DNA from: Miltoncostaeaceae bacterium
Lineage (GTDB): Bacteria; Actinomycetota; Thermoleophilia; Miltoncostaeales; Miltoncostaeaceae
NCBI GenBank assembly: GCA_030598075.1
Contig: JAUVQP010000020.1
Span: 1 to 15,027 of the forward strand
Direction: 5' to 3'
Length of the DNA stretch: 15,027 nt
The notes below the pieces were generated by a model, which saw only the letters and a list, made by a program, of their open reading frames with translations, was not told the DNA's origin and did not search any database. This document shows, piece by piece, positions 5,758 to 13,695 of the stretch. Each line of letters begins with the position of its first letter. Within the stretch, counting starts at the first letter, position 1. A program made the position numbers and the translations under genes.

Positions 5758-6918
5758 TCAGGATAGCCTCGCGGCCAACGCCTCGGTGAGATGCTCGGCC
5801 ACGATGCGGTGATACTCCGGCACGTCGAGCAGGAAGGAGTCGTGGCCCCAGCGGGACGCGACCTCGACATCCCTCACGTTCGTCCCGGCCGCCGCGAGCT
5901 CGGACGCGATGGGTCGGGAGTGCGACGTGCCGAACCGCCAGTCGCTGTCGAAGGACACCACGAGGAAGCGGGTGGGCGACCCCCTGAGGCGGGCCGCGAC
6001 GTCGACCTCGGCGAACGGCTCGAAGTAGTCCATGACGCGGGAGAGGTACAGGTAGCTGTTGGGGTCGAACCGCTCGAGGAAGACCTCGCCCTGGTGGCGA
6101 AGGTAGGTCTCGACCTCGTAGGACGGCTCCATCGAGTGCGGCGATCGGCCCTCGCGCAGCCGGCGATCGAACTTGGTCCGCATCGACTCCGCCGAGAGAT
6201 AGGTGATGTGGGCCATCATGCGCGCGGTCGCCAGGCCGTGCGCGGGACGGCGCCCGGTTCCGTAGTAGTCGCCGCCCTGGAAGTCCGGGTCGTTCATGAT
6301 GGCGTGGCGAGCCACCGCCGAGAACCCGATATTCTGGGCGCTCAGGCGGCTCGAGGCGCAGACGATCAGGGCCGCGCCGAGTTCGTCCGGGTGGTCGATG
6401 GCCCACTGGAGCGCCTGCATGCCCCCCAGCGAGCCCCCGATTGCCGCGAGAGGTCGCCGGACCCCGAGACGCTCCAGCAGAGCCCGCTGCACCTCCACGA
6501 GGTCACGCACCGTGAACATGGGGAAGCGCAGGCCGTACGGAGCGCCGGTGGCCGGATCGACCGAAGACGGGCCGGTCGTGCCCCGGCACCCCCCGAGAAG
6601 GTTCGACGCGACGACGAAGTAGCGATCGGTGTCGACGGGCTTGCCGGGACCGATCAGCGTGTCCCACCACCCGCGCCGCGCCGGGTCGCCGTGATGTCCT
6701 GCGGCATGGGCGTCGCCGGTCAGGGCATGGCAGATCACGACGCAGTTGCCGGCGCCCTCGTCGAGCTCCCCGTAGGTCTCGTACGCCACCTCGACGGGTG
6801 CGAGACGAGCGCCGCGATCGAGGCGGAACGGCCGCTCCCCGTCGGCGATCTCGACGTGGTGCGTCTGGGTTCGGCCGAGGGATCCCCGCCGGTTATCCTG
6901 CTCCGCGCTGGCCGCCAC
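5758..6918 (-). CDS. metX: Homoserine O-acyltransferase (MetX, probable acetyltransferase)
   Basis: An alpha/beta-hydrolase-fold enzyme of 386 residues that acylates homoserine, normally with acetyl-CoA, as the first committed step of methionine synthesis. The nucleophile elbow GGSLGGMQALQW gives Ser163. The triad is completed by Asp326 (FDSDWRF) and His359 (WGHDSFL), with the 33-residue Asp-His spacing typical of the family. Other family segments are AYETYGEL, CHALTGDAH, SNLLGGCRGTTGPSS and the YLRHQGEVFLERFDPNSYLYL lid region. Acetyl versus succinyl specificity cannot be settled by eye. The start is GTG 6918 with no Shine-Dalgarno; a -35/-10 pair just upstream suggests a leaderless transcript. 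No metY or metB is in the window. lapA follows 31 nt downstream. Confidence 0.95.
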   Translation of the reverse strand: MAASAEQDNRRGSLGRTQTHHVEIADGERPFRLDRGARLAPVEVAYETYGELDEGAGNCVVICHALTGDAHAAGHHGDPARRGWWDTLIGPGKPVDTDRYFVVASNLLGGCRGTTGPSSVDPATGAPYGLRFPMFTVRDLVEVQRALLERLGVRRPLAAIGGSLGGMQALQWAIDHPDELGAALIVCASSRLSAQNIGFSAVARHAIMNDPDFQGGDYYGTGRRPAHGLATARMMAHITYLSAESMRTKFDRRLREGRSPHSMEPSYEVETYLRHQGEVFLERFDPNSYLYLSRVMDYFEPFAEVDVAARLRGSPTRFLVVSFDSDWRFGTSHSRPIASELAAAGTNVRDVEVASRWGHDSFLLDVPEYHRIVAEHLTEALAARLS

Positions 6919-6926
6919 CGCCGATG

Positions 6927-6955
6927 ACCGTATGGCGGTCGGTCGCCAGGATCAA
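6927..6955 (-). promoter_or_regulatory. metX promoter (leaderless-type)
   Basis: On the minus strand TTGATC (6955-6950, 4 of 6 to TTGACA) and TACGGT (6932-6927, TAnnnT form) are separated by exactly 17 nt. GTG 6918 lies 8 nt after the -10 element, so transcription would start at or near the start codon. The -35 overlaps the TGA of the preceding zinc-ribbon gene. Confidence 0.45.
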
Positions 6956-7299
6956 TAGCGGCGGTAGCGCATGCCCGACCCGGGGTCGCGAGGGGCGGGC
7001 ACCTCGCGGGCGCGGGTCGGCTCCTCGTCGGCGTGCTCGTACGTCACCTGAAGATCGCTCCGGCAGCGGTTGCAGAGATCGCTGGCCTCGGTCGCCGCGC
7101 GGCAGATCGAGCAGGTCCCGGGCGCCGAGAGGTCCCTCGTCGTGGTGAAGTTTCCGGACATCAGCAGCGCGCACACCTGCCCGGGCCGCAGGCCCGAGAT
7201 GTCGGCGGCCTCTCTCACGCTGCATGGCCCGTTGTGGAAGATGTGGTCCCGAAGGGCCGAGACGCGGTCGTCGTTCTCCGGGTCGAAGCTCGTTGACAT
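6952..7299 (-). CDS. Small HTH and zinc-ribbon protein, function unknown
   Basis: A 115-residue protein I cannot assign to a named function. Residues 25-50 (CSVREAADISG ... VCALLMSGNF) look like a helix-turn-helix of the MerR/excisionase kind. Four cysteines at 63, 66, 76 and 79 form a CxxC-x9-CxxC zinc ribbon. The tail is charged and Pro/Arg-rich, ending YRRY. From memory, the HTH followed by a ribbon resembles the C-terminal half of the YvyF family found in flagellar operons, but there are no flagellar genes here. ATG 7299 has AGGAG 5-6 nt upstream; the frame is open further but without similar support. It lies 33 nt upstream of metX and 216 nt downstream of pilC. A DNA-binding regulatory role is inference. 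Confidence 0.75.
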   Translation of the reverse strand: MSTSFDPENDDRVSALRDHIFHNGPCSVREAADISGLRPGQVCALLMSGNFTTTRDLSAPGTCSICRAATEASDLCNRCRSDLQVTYEHADEEPTRAREVPAPRDPGSGMRYRRY

Positions 7300-7515
7300 C
7301 GGGTCTCCTGGGAGGGCGCACTCGGCTTCATGGCACCGAACGGCGGCGCCGGCGTCACAAGAGTGATCGGCCGAACCCACTCGCCGCGTAACCCAGACCG
7401 AGGGCTCAGCGAGAGCGAGAGCGCCACCGAACCCCCGCGGGTAGCCCGACGCCACGCGCCGGTTGTCCGGCGCGCCAAACCAAGGTCCACAGCCAGCCTG
7501 CGGAGACTCCCCGCG
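7300..7515. other. Intergenic region after pilC
   Basis: 216 nt without a supported gene. It holds the hairpin at 7455-7474, a GCGAGA-rich stretch near 7408-7421 and the AGGAG ribosome site of the zinc-ribbon gene. No convincing promoter was found. Confidence 0.5.
7455..7474 (-). terminator. Hairpin downstream of pilC
   Basis: CGCGCCGG (7455-7462), loop TTGT, and CCGGCGCG (7467-7474) form a perfect 8-bp stem with a tetraloop, about 40 nt after the pilC stop. No T-tract follows on the minus strand. It is a plausible end of the pilB-pilT-pilC transcript. Confidence 0.4.
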
Positions 7516-8736
7516 CTACTGGACCAGCTCGAAGATCTTGAACATCGGCATGTACATCGAGATGACCACCAGACCCACGATGGCCCCGACGAAGATCATC
7601 ATCGCCGGCTCGATGACGGAGGTCAGGGCCTTCAGCATGGCCTCCACCTCCGAGTCGTAGAAGTCGGCAAGCTTGTGGAGCATCGTGTCCAGGGCGCCGG
7701 TCTCCTCCCCCACGGCCATCATCTGGGTGACCATGATCGGGAAGACCCCGGTCTTCCCCAGGGGCACCGCCAGCGTCTCGCCCTGCCTGACGCTCTCCCG
7801 GACCTCCGCGATCGGATCCGAGATGACGCGGTTGCCCGCCGTTCGGGCGGTGATCTCGAGCGACTGCAGGATCGGCACGCCCGAGGCCGTGAGCGTCCCG
7901 AGGGTGCGCGAGAAACGCGCCACGGCGATCTTGAGGACGATGTCGCCGATCTTCAGCGGCAGCCGGAGCTTCAGGCGGTCCCACATCATTCCGCCGGTCT
8001 CGCTGGCCTTCCACTTCGAGAACGCGACCGCGAGCACGATCGGCGCACCGAGGAACAGGTACCAGTAGGTCCTCATCGCGTCCGATATCCGAATCATGAT
8101 GGCCGTGAGGGTGGGGAGATCGCCGCCGAGGTCCTCGAACATCGCGGCGAAGATCGGGATGATGAAGAGGATCATCCCCGCCAGAACACCGACGGCGAAC
8201 ACGGCGATCACGGTCGGGTAGACCATCGCCGTCCGCACGGTGCGCCGCAAATGGTCGTCCTTCTCGAGCTGGATCGCGACGCGCTCCAGCACCTCCTCCA
8301 GATTCCCGCCCGCCTCGCCGGCGCGGACCATGGCCACGAAAAGGTCGTTGAAGACGCCCGGGTGCTTGCTCATCGCCTGCGAGAGGGCGAGCCCGGCCTC
8401 GACGTCCTGGCGCACGGAGCTGATCGCGCCCTTCAGCTTGGTCGTCTCGGTCTGCTCCTCGAGGATGTAGAGGGCGCGGAGGAGGGAAAGGCCGCTGGCC
8501 ACCATCGTGGCGAGTTGGCGCGCGAGAACCGTGACGTCGCGCGCCTTTACCGGCCGCCACCGGTCGAGGATCTCGTCGAGATCGAGCGCCGAGGACTTGG
8601 TGTTGACGTCGATCACGGTCAGGCCGCGCAGCCGCAGTTGGGCCGCGACCGCGGCCTGCGACTCGCCGACCATCTCTCCGGTCTGTGTGGATCCGGCCGG
8701 GGCCAGGGCCCGATAGGTGAACGTGCGTGCGCTCAT
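7516..8736 (-). CDS. pilC: Type IV pilus inner-membrane platform protein PilC (GspF family)
   Basis: The membrane platform of the pilus machine, 406 residues, the usual length for the family. It couples the PilB and PilT motors to pilin insertion and removal. The short N-terminal stretch (FTYRALAPAGSTQTGEMVGES...AQLRLRGLTVIDV) is typical. Two GspF domains follow: the first with ARQLATMVASGLSLLRAL and FVAMVRAGEAGGNLEEVL, the second with FSRTLGTLTASGVPILQSLE and VGEETGALDTMLHKLADFYD. Hydrophobic segments lie near 205-233, 250-270 and at the C-terminus (MIFVGAIVGLVVISMYMPMF). ATG 8736 is chosen because family similarity begins there; the frame is open far upstream but overlaps pilT. No clear Shine-Dalgarno. 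It is 16 nt from pilT, so likely cotranscribed. Confidence 0.95.
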   Translation of the reverse strand: MSARTFTYRALAPAGSTQTGEMVGESQAAVAAQLRLRGLTVIDVNTKSSALDLDEILDRWRPVKARDVTVLARQLATMVASGLSLLRALYILEEQTETTKLKGAISSVRQDVEAGLALSQAMSKHPGVFNDLFVAMVRAGEAGGNLEEVLERVAIQLEKDDHLRRTVRTAMVYPTVIAVFAVGVLAGMILFIIPIFAAMFEDLGGDLPTLTAIMIRISDAMRTYWYLFLGAPIVLAVAFSKWKASETGGMMWDRLKLRLPLKIGDIVLKIAVARFSRTLGTLTASGVPILQSLEITARTAGNRVISDPIAEVRESVRQGETLAVPLGKTGVFPIMVTQMMAVGEETGALDTMLHKLADFYDSEVEAMLKALTSVIEPAMMIFVGAIVGLVVISMYMPMFKIFELVQ

Positions 8737-8752
8737 CGACGGGGCGTGGCGC

Positions 8753-9826
8753 TCAGGCCGCCGCGCGGGCGGGCATTCCGAGCAAGCGACGAAGCTCCTC
8801 GGGGTTCCCGGCGCGCTCCAGCGCGACGTCTTGGGTGATGGTGCCCCTCCGGACGTGGTGGGCCAGGGCCGCGTCCATCGTCTGCATGCCGAACTTCGAT
8901 CCCGTCTGCATCGCCGAGTAGATCTGGTGGGTCTTGCCCTCGCGGACCAGGTTGCGGACGGCCGGCGTCGGCACGAGCACCTCGCACGCCGCCACACGCC
9001 CACCGGTCACCGTCGGCACGAGGATCTGGGTGCAGATGCCCTCCAGCGCGTTCGCGAGCATGGTCCGCACCTGGTCCTGCTGGTGGGCCGGAAACACGTC
9101 GACCACGCGGTCGATGGTCTGCGGAGCATCCGAGGTGTGGAGGGTCGCAAGCACGAGGTGGCCGGTCTCGGCTGCGGTCAGGGCGATCTGGATCGTCTCG
9201 AGGTCCCGCATCTCTCCCACGAGGATCACGTCGGGATCCTGGCGCAGGGCGCTGCGAAGCGCCGCAGCGAAGCCGTGGGTGTCGGCCCCGACCTCGCGCT
9301 GGTTGATCAGGGCCAGCTTGTGGTCGTGAAGGAACTCGATCGGATCCTCGACGGTCACGATGTGGCACGCGCGCCGCTCGTTGATCTCGTTGATCATGGC
9401 GGCCAGCGTCGTGGACTTCCCCGACCCGGTCGGGCCGGTCACCAGGACAAGACCTCTCGGCTTGGTCGTCCACTCGCCGATCGCGGGCGGAAGACCAAGC
9501 TCGGCGAAGCGCACGATCGCCGACGGCACGAGGCGGAGCGCGGCCCCGAGCGACGCCCGCTGGTGATAGGCGTTCACCCGGAAGCGAACGAGGTCGGGCA
9601 CCGCGTAGGAGAAGTCCAGCTCGAGGTTCTCCTCGAGCCGCTGACGCTGCGCCTGGGACATGATCCCGTAGATCATCTCCCGAGTGTCGGCTGAGCTCAG
9701 CGGGGTCGACCCGATGCGGACCAACTCCCCGCCGACCCGCATCAGCGGGGGCGAGCCCACCGCGAGGTGCAGATCGCTCGCGCCGGCGCTGGTGACCGTG
9801 GTGACAAGTTCGGCGAAGTCTGCCAT
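8753..9826 (-). CDS. pilT: Type IV pilus retraction ATPase PilT
   Basis: A hexameric secretion-type ATPase of 357 residues that drives pilin removal and pilus retraction (twitching). The N-terminal ASDLHL segment (16-21) and PAS-like domain are followed by Walker A GPTGSGKST (131-139), the Asp box around VTVEDPIEF (157-165), Walker B DPDVILVGE with Glu205, and the His box GHLVLATLHT (His223, His230). AVRNLVRE at 289-296 matches the PilT-specific AIRNLIRE motif needed for retraction, separating it from PilB. ATG 9826 has GAGG about 7 nt upstream. It lies between pilB and pilC, 106 nt after pilB, with a hairpin in that gap. Confidence 0.97.
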   Translation of the reverse strand: MADFAELVTTVTSAGASDLHLAVGSPPLMRVGGELVRIGSTPLSSADTREMIYGIMSQAQRQRLEENLELDFSYAVPDLVRFRVNAYHQRASLGAALRLVPSAIVRFAELGLPPAIGEWTTKPRGLVLVTGPTGSGKSTTLAAMINEINERRACHIVTVEDPIEFLHDHKLALINQREVGADTHGFAAALRSALRQDPDVILVGEMRDLETIQIALTAAETGHLVLATLHTSDAPQTIDRVVDVFPAHQQDQVRTMLANALEGICTQILVPTVTGGRVAACEVLVPTPAVRNLVREGKTHQIYSAMQTGSKFGMQTMDAALAHHVRRGTITQDVALERAGNPEELRRLLGMPARAAA

Positions 9827-9889
9827 CGGGTCGCCTCACAGAAGGATCTCGGGCCGCGAGCCCGCTCAACAATGGTGATATCGACCGCT

Positions 9890-9919
9890 GCCGCGCCGGG
9901 CTGAAGGCTGCCCGACGGC
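9890..9919 (-). other. Hairpin between pilB and pilT
   Basis: CGGGC (9897-9901) pairs with GCCCG (9910-9914) around an 8-nt loop, with an outer GCCG/CGGC (9890-9893/9916-9919). It starts 13 nt after the pilB stop. It may reduce read-through or mark an mRNA processing point between extension and retraction motors. Weak evidence. Confidence 0.25.
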
Positions 9920-9932
9920 CGCGCTCCGCCGG

Positions 9933-11744
9933 CTATCCGACCGCGCGCGCCATCTCCTTCATGCTGGTCTGGCCCGAGACGACCTTGAGCATGCCGTCCT
10001 CGAGCAGCGTGCGCATTCCGTCCGCCCGAGCGCGGCGCATGATCTCCTCCGACGACGACGCTTCGAGCGCGAGCTTCTGGATCGCCTCGCTCACGGTGAG
10101 CAGCTCGAAGACGCCCAGGCGGCCACGGTAGCCGAGACCACCGCAGCGGGAGCACCCTACGGGCTCGAAGGCCGGAGCCGGATCGGGAAGCGTCGGGGGG
10201 ATCGCGGTGGTTTGACAGACCTCGGCCAGCGTCGCGTGGGACACCGGCGCCGACCGCTTGCAGTGGTCGCAGAGCCGGCGAACGAGGCGCTGCGCCAGGA
10301 TTCCGACGACGGCGCTCGCGGACAAGAACGGCTCGACCCCCATCTCGGTCAGGCGCGTCAGGGCGCTCGGAGCGTCGTTCGTGTGCAGCGTCGCCAGCAC
10401 CATGTGTCCGGTGAGGGCCGACTCGACGGCGATCTGGGCCGTCTCCCGGTCCCGGATCTCGCCGATCATCACCACGTCCGGGTCGCAGCGAAGGATCGAT
10501 CGGAGACCCGTCGCGAAGGTGAGGCCCGCCTTTGGGTTGACCTGGACCTGGTTGATGCCGCGCAGGCGGTACTCGACCGGATCCTCGACCGTGATGATGT
10601 TCTTCTCGGACGAGTTGAGCTGGTTGAGCGCCCCGTAGAGCGTGGTGGACTTGCCGGACCCGGTCGGCCCCGTGACGAGCACCGCGCCGTGGGGACGGCG
10701 GTAGCAGCCCTCGAAGGCCGCGAGCGTGTCGCGCGCGAAGCCCAGGGCGGTCAACTGCATCAGGATGTTCGACTTGTCCAGCACGCGGATGACGATCTTC
10801 TCGCCGTAGACCGTCGGCAGCGTCGCCACGCGAAGATCGAGACTTTGCTCGCCGACGGTCAGCCCGACACGACCGTCCTGCGGATGACGCCTCTCGGCGA
10901 TGTCGAGGTCGGCCATGACCTTCACCCGGCTCGCGACGCCGGCCGCAAGCCGCGCCGGGACGGAAGCGACGACGCGCAGCACGCCGTCGACGCGATACCG
11001 GACGACCATCTCCCCCGCCTGGGGCTCGAAGTGAATGTCCGAGGCCCGCTCATCGACGGCACGCACGATCAGCGAGTTGACCAGGCGCACGACCGGCGCG
11101 TCATGGGCCGAGTCGCTGATGACCGCTTGGTCCCGACCATCCTCGACGAACGGCTCTCCGTCGGCGCTCTCGTCCACCAGGCCCGCCACCACGTCGTCCA
11201 GCGAGCTCTGCTCGCCCAAGAGCGTCTGGATGTCGTCCGCGTACGCGTACAGCGGGACGACCTCAGAGCGGGTCAGCAAGCGGAGGTCGTCGATCGCGAG
11301 GACGTCCGACGGATCCGCCATCGCGATGAGCAGGCGGTTCTGAGGGTCGCGGCCGACCGGAACAGCCTGGTAGTGCCGGGCGCTGCTCGGATCGAGGGCT
11401 CCGGCGACGCTCGGGTCGACTCCCTGCAAGAGGTCGAAGAACGGAACCCTCAGCCGCGCGGCGCTGGCTCGACCAAGAGCCTCGCGGCTGACCGATCGGT
11501 CGGCGAGGAGCGTGTCGGTGAGCCGCTTCCCCTCTCGGTCCTGGAGCGCCAGGGCGTGTGCGAGCTGCTTCTCGCTGATGACCCCCGTCTCGACGAGGAC
11601 CCGGCCAAGGGGGGGCCTCCGCGCGCTCCCGAGCGCGGGGACCGTGGACACCGGAGCGGCAGAGGGAGGCGGGGCACCGGGCGCGGTGGAGTCCGGCGCG
11701 GCCCCGAGCGCCTGCGGCTCCGGCACATCTGAGGAGAGCGACAC
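9933..11744 (-). CDS. pilB: Type IV pilus extension ATPase PilB (GspE family)
   Basis: The assembly motor, 603 residues from GTG 11744. A Pro/Ala-rich start leads to a GspE N-terminal (MshEN) domain from about residue 45 (PLGRVLVETGVISEKQLAHA...). The ATPase half has ASDIHFEP (234-241), Walker A GPTGSGKST (359-367), Asp box VEDPVEY, Walker B DPDVVMIGE with Glu429, and His box GHMVLATLHT (His447, His454). Four cysteines, 492/495 (CDHC) and 531/534 (CSRC), form the zinc site that marks PilB/GspE and is absent from PilT. GTG 11744 is favoured by AGGAAG 6 nt upstream; GTG 11774 gives ten more residues but has no such site. It is the first gene of pilB-pilT-pilC, 206 nt after aroE. Confidence 0.95.
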   Translation of the reverse strand: MSLSSDVPEPQALGAAPDSTAPGAPPPSAAPVSTVPALGSARRPPLGRVLVETGVISEKQLAHALALQDREGKRLTDTLLADRSVSREALGRASAARLRVPFFDLLQGVDPSVAGALDPSSARHYQAVPVGRDPQNRLLIAMADPSDVLAIDDLRLLTRSEVVPLYAYADDIQTLLGEQSSLDDVVAGLVDESADGEPFVEDGRDQAVISDSAHDAPVVRLVNSLIVRAVDERASDIHFEPQAGEMVVRYRVDGVLRVVASVPARLAAGVASRVKVMADLDIAERRHPQDGRVGLTVGEQSLDLRVATLPTVYGEKIVIRVLDKSNILMQLTALGFARDTLAAFEGCYRRPHGAVLVTGPTGSGKSTTLYGALNQLNSSEKNIITVEDPVEYRLRGINQVQVNPKAGLTFATGLRSILRCDPDVVMIGEIRDRETAQIAVESALTGHMVLATLHTNDAPSALTRLTEMGVEPFLSASAVVGILAQRLVRRLCDHCKRSAPVSHATLAEVCQTTAIPPTLPDPAPAFEPVGCSRCGGLGYRGRLGVFELLTVSEAIQKLALEASSSEEIMRRARADGMRTLLEDGMLKVVSGQTSMKEMARAVG

Positions 11745-11750
11745 GCCTGA

Positions 11751-11756
11751 CTTCCT
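11751..11756 (-). promoter_or_regulatory. Ribosome binding site deciding the pilB start
   Basis: AGGAAG on the minus strand stands 6 nt before GTG 11744. GTG 11774 lacks any purine-rich site upstream, so the shorter start is preferred. Confidence 0.45.
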
Positions 11757-11824
11757 ATGGGTCGAGTCGCTCACGGGATCGGCCGTGGCGAAGCTCGCCT
11801 TTAGCCAGGCTGCCCCAGAATGAA

Positions 11825-11841
11825 CCGCGGCCGGCCCACGG
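11825..11841 (-). terminator. Possible terminator hairpin between aroE and pilB
   Basis: In minus-strand RNA, CCGTGG and CCGCGG pair over 6 bp (one G-U) around a 5-nt loop and are followed by TTCATTCT, a weak T-rich run. It lies 110 nt after the aroE stop. A second small stem, TGCCGA-GCCAT-TCGGCA (11873-11889), lies nearer aroE. Either could separate the aroE block from pilB. Confidence 0.3.
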
Positions 11842-11950
11842 CGAAAACCGAGTCAGGCAGGGAAGCGGGGGGTGCCGAGCCATTCGGCATCGCCCCGAGG
11901 AACGACACCGCATGGCGACGGTCTTGGAGCCCGCAGACGGTCGTGCGCCG

Positions 11951-12799
11951 TCATTCTGAGGCAGCGCGCGTAGCGCCGAGCGCTGCTCGCATCACCTCGA
12001 TTGGCGGCTCTTGCCCCGTCCACTGGGCAAACGCCGCCGCGCCCTGGTGCAGCAGCATGCCCAGGCCGTCGACGGGGCGGGCTCCGCGCTCCGCCGCGGC
12101 CGCGAGCCAGGGAGTGCCGCCGGCGCGGTACACGAGGTCCGCCACCACCTGCCCGCCCGCGAGCCCCGCCAGGGGAAGCTCGGGCGGGGGTAGGTCGCCC
12201 GCGAGACCAAGGCTGGTGGCGTTGACCACGAGGTCGGCGGTGGCGGTGGCCCGATCGAGAGCGGCCGAACCGAACGGCACGGTGTCGTCGCCCAGCTCGG
12301 CCGCGCGCTCGGGCGTTCGATTCGACGCCACGATGTGCACACCGCGCTCGCGCAGTGCGAACGCGACCGCCCGAGCGGCCCCACCGCCACCGATGAGCAG
12401 CGCCGACCGACCCTCCAGATCCATGGGCGCGGCCTCGTCGAGAGATCGGATGAACCCGGCGGCGTCGGTGTTGTCGGCCCGATATCCGCCGGCCCCGTCG
12501 GGGACGAGCGTGTTCGCGGCGCCGATCGCCCGCACGGCCTCGGAGACGGACGAGCACGCGTGGATGACGGCCGTCTTGTGCGGGATCGTCACGTTGATGC
12601 CCGCCACCCCTGCGGCGGCCAGCCCGCGAATCGCCTCCTCGACCCGGTCCGGCGGGACGGGAAAGGCGAGGTACCTCCAGTTCAGCGACAGGGCCCGGAA
12701 GGCCGCGTTGTGCATCGCGGGGGACAACGAGTGCTCGACGGGCCAGCCGACGATGCCCGCAACCCGGGTGCGACCGTCGATCGCCGTCGGCGCGCTCAC
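11951..12799 (-). CDS. aroE: Shikimate dehydrogenase
   Basis: Reduces 3-dehydroshikimate to shikimate with NADPH in aromatic amino acid synthesis. The 282-residue protein has the shikimate-binding SLSPAMHN (24-31), the catalytic Lys75 in NVTIPHK, Asp112 in NTD, the Rossmann loop GGGGAARA (137-144), the NADP-phosphate clamp NRT (160-162), and the closing DGLGMLLHQGA (244-254). The start is GTG 12799, whose GTGA overlaps the mltG TGA by 4 nt, implying translational coupling; GAGGG precedes it. It is the last gene of the overlapping alaS-ruvX-mltG-aroE chain. Confidence 0.96.
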   Translation of the reverse strand: MSAPTAIDGRTRVAGIVGWPVEHSLSPAMHNAAFRALSLNWRYLAFPVPPDRVEEAIRGLAAAGVAGINVTIPHKTAVIHACSSVSEAVRAIGAANTLVPDGAGGYRADNTDAAGFIRSLDEAAPMDLEGRSALLIGGGGAARAVAFALRERGVHIVASNRTPERAAELGDDTVPFGSAALDRATATADLVVNATSLGLAGDLPPPELPLAGLAGGQVVADLVYRAGGTPWLAAAAERGARPVDGLGMLLHQGAAAFAQWTGQEPPIEVMRAALGATRAASE

Positions 12800-13695
12800 C
12801 GACCCTCGGCGCTCTCGCGCGAGCGCTGTACGTCGCGCTCGAACTGTTCCTCGCGGGTGGAGAAGTGGTGGCGTCCGGTGCCGTCGTCCCGCGCGACGTA
12901 GTACAGAAGGCCCGTGCGCGCGGGGTTGGCCGCCGCCCGCAGGCTCAACTCTCCGGGATTGGCGATCGGTCCGGGCGGAAGACCGCGGAAGCGTCGTGTG
13001 TTGTAGGGAGAGTCGATCCGCAGCTTCGACGCGGTCAGCGGCGCCTCCCAGTCTCCCAGCGCGTAGAGGACCGTCGCGTCGATCCCGAGCGGAACGCCCG
13101 CGCGAAGTCGATTGTAGATCACCGCGGCGACCTTGCGTCGCTCCGAGTCCACCCTCACCTCGCGCTCGATCATGGACGCGATGATCAGGACGTCGTACTC
13201 CGTGAGGTTCTTGCTCCTCGCGTAGCGGTAGTTGATCGCCGTGCGACGTGCCTGATACGCACCGATCTGAGCCGCGACGAGATCTCCCACGGTCGTCCTC
13301 ATGCCGATCTGGTAGGTCGCCGGGAAGAGGAATCCCTCGAGCGAGCGCGGCGCCTTCGCACCCGCCAGCCTCCGACCACGGGGGCCGGGCTCCGTGGCGT
13401 CCAGATAGGCCTGAGCGTCCAGGTCCGTCTCGGCCGCGATGCGCGCGGCCATCTCCTCGCGGCGGAGCCCCTCGGGGAAGGTGAGCGGCACCGGGGGCGG
13501 GTCGGCGGTCGTCGTGGCCGCGCCGGACTCGCCGTCGCCGGCGTCCGTGAACGCGCCGGACGCAAGACCCCAGCCGGCGGCGACGACCAAGACGACGAGA
13601 AGCAGGACCCAGATGGTGGAGCGCCCACCCCAGCCGCCGGCCGCCCTGCCGGACGACCGCGCACGGACGGGCCGGGACCGACCCCTCCTACTCAT
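12796..13695 (-). CDS. mltG: Endolytic peptidoglycan transglycosylase MltG (YceG family)
   Basis: A membrane-anchored lytic transglycosylase that cuts nascent glycan strands. The 299-residue protein has an Arg-rich cytoplasmic start, one helix at about 27-47, a Gly/Thr/Pro-rich linker, and the YceG domain. Family landmarks are LEGFLFPATY (119-128), ASMIERE with probable catalytic Glu177, VIYNRLRAGVPLGIDATVLYALG (192-214), SPYNTRRFRGLPPGPIANPG (229-248) and YYVARDDGTGRHHFS (265-279). It is shorter than enterobacterial MltG mainly in the N-terminal LysM-like part, here reduced to about residues 68-100. ATG 13695 overlaps the ruvX end by 8 nt (ATGAGTAG). Confidence 0.95.
   Translation of the reverse strand: MSRRGRSRPVRARSSGRAAGGWGGRSTIWVLLLVVLVVAAGWGLASGAFTDAGDGESGAATTTADPPPVPLTFPEGLRREEMAARIAAETDLDAQAYLDATEPGPRGRRLAGAKAPRSLEGFLFPATYQIGMRTTVGDLVAAQIGAYQARRTAINYRYARSKNLTEYDVLIIASMIEREVRVDSERRKVAAVIYNRLRAGVPLGIDATVLYALGDWEAPLTASKLRIDSPYNTRRFRGLPPGPIANPGELSLRAAANPARTGLLYYVARDDGTGRHHFSTREEQFERDVQRSRESAEGR

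Noticed and set aside
7330..8838. Long plus-strand open frame opposite pilC
   Set aside because: Low-complexity His/Arg/Asp-rich product typical of antisense frames in GC-rich DNA; pilC is unambiguous.
10212..11732. Long plus-strand open frame opposite pilB
   Set aside because: Antisense shadow of a clear ATPase gene, with no recognisable motif.
11785..11805. Sigma-54-like GG/GC pair upstream of pilB
   Set aside because: The spacing between the GG and GC elements is off by one, and sigma-54 is generally absent from actinobacteria.
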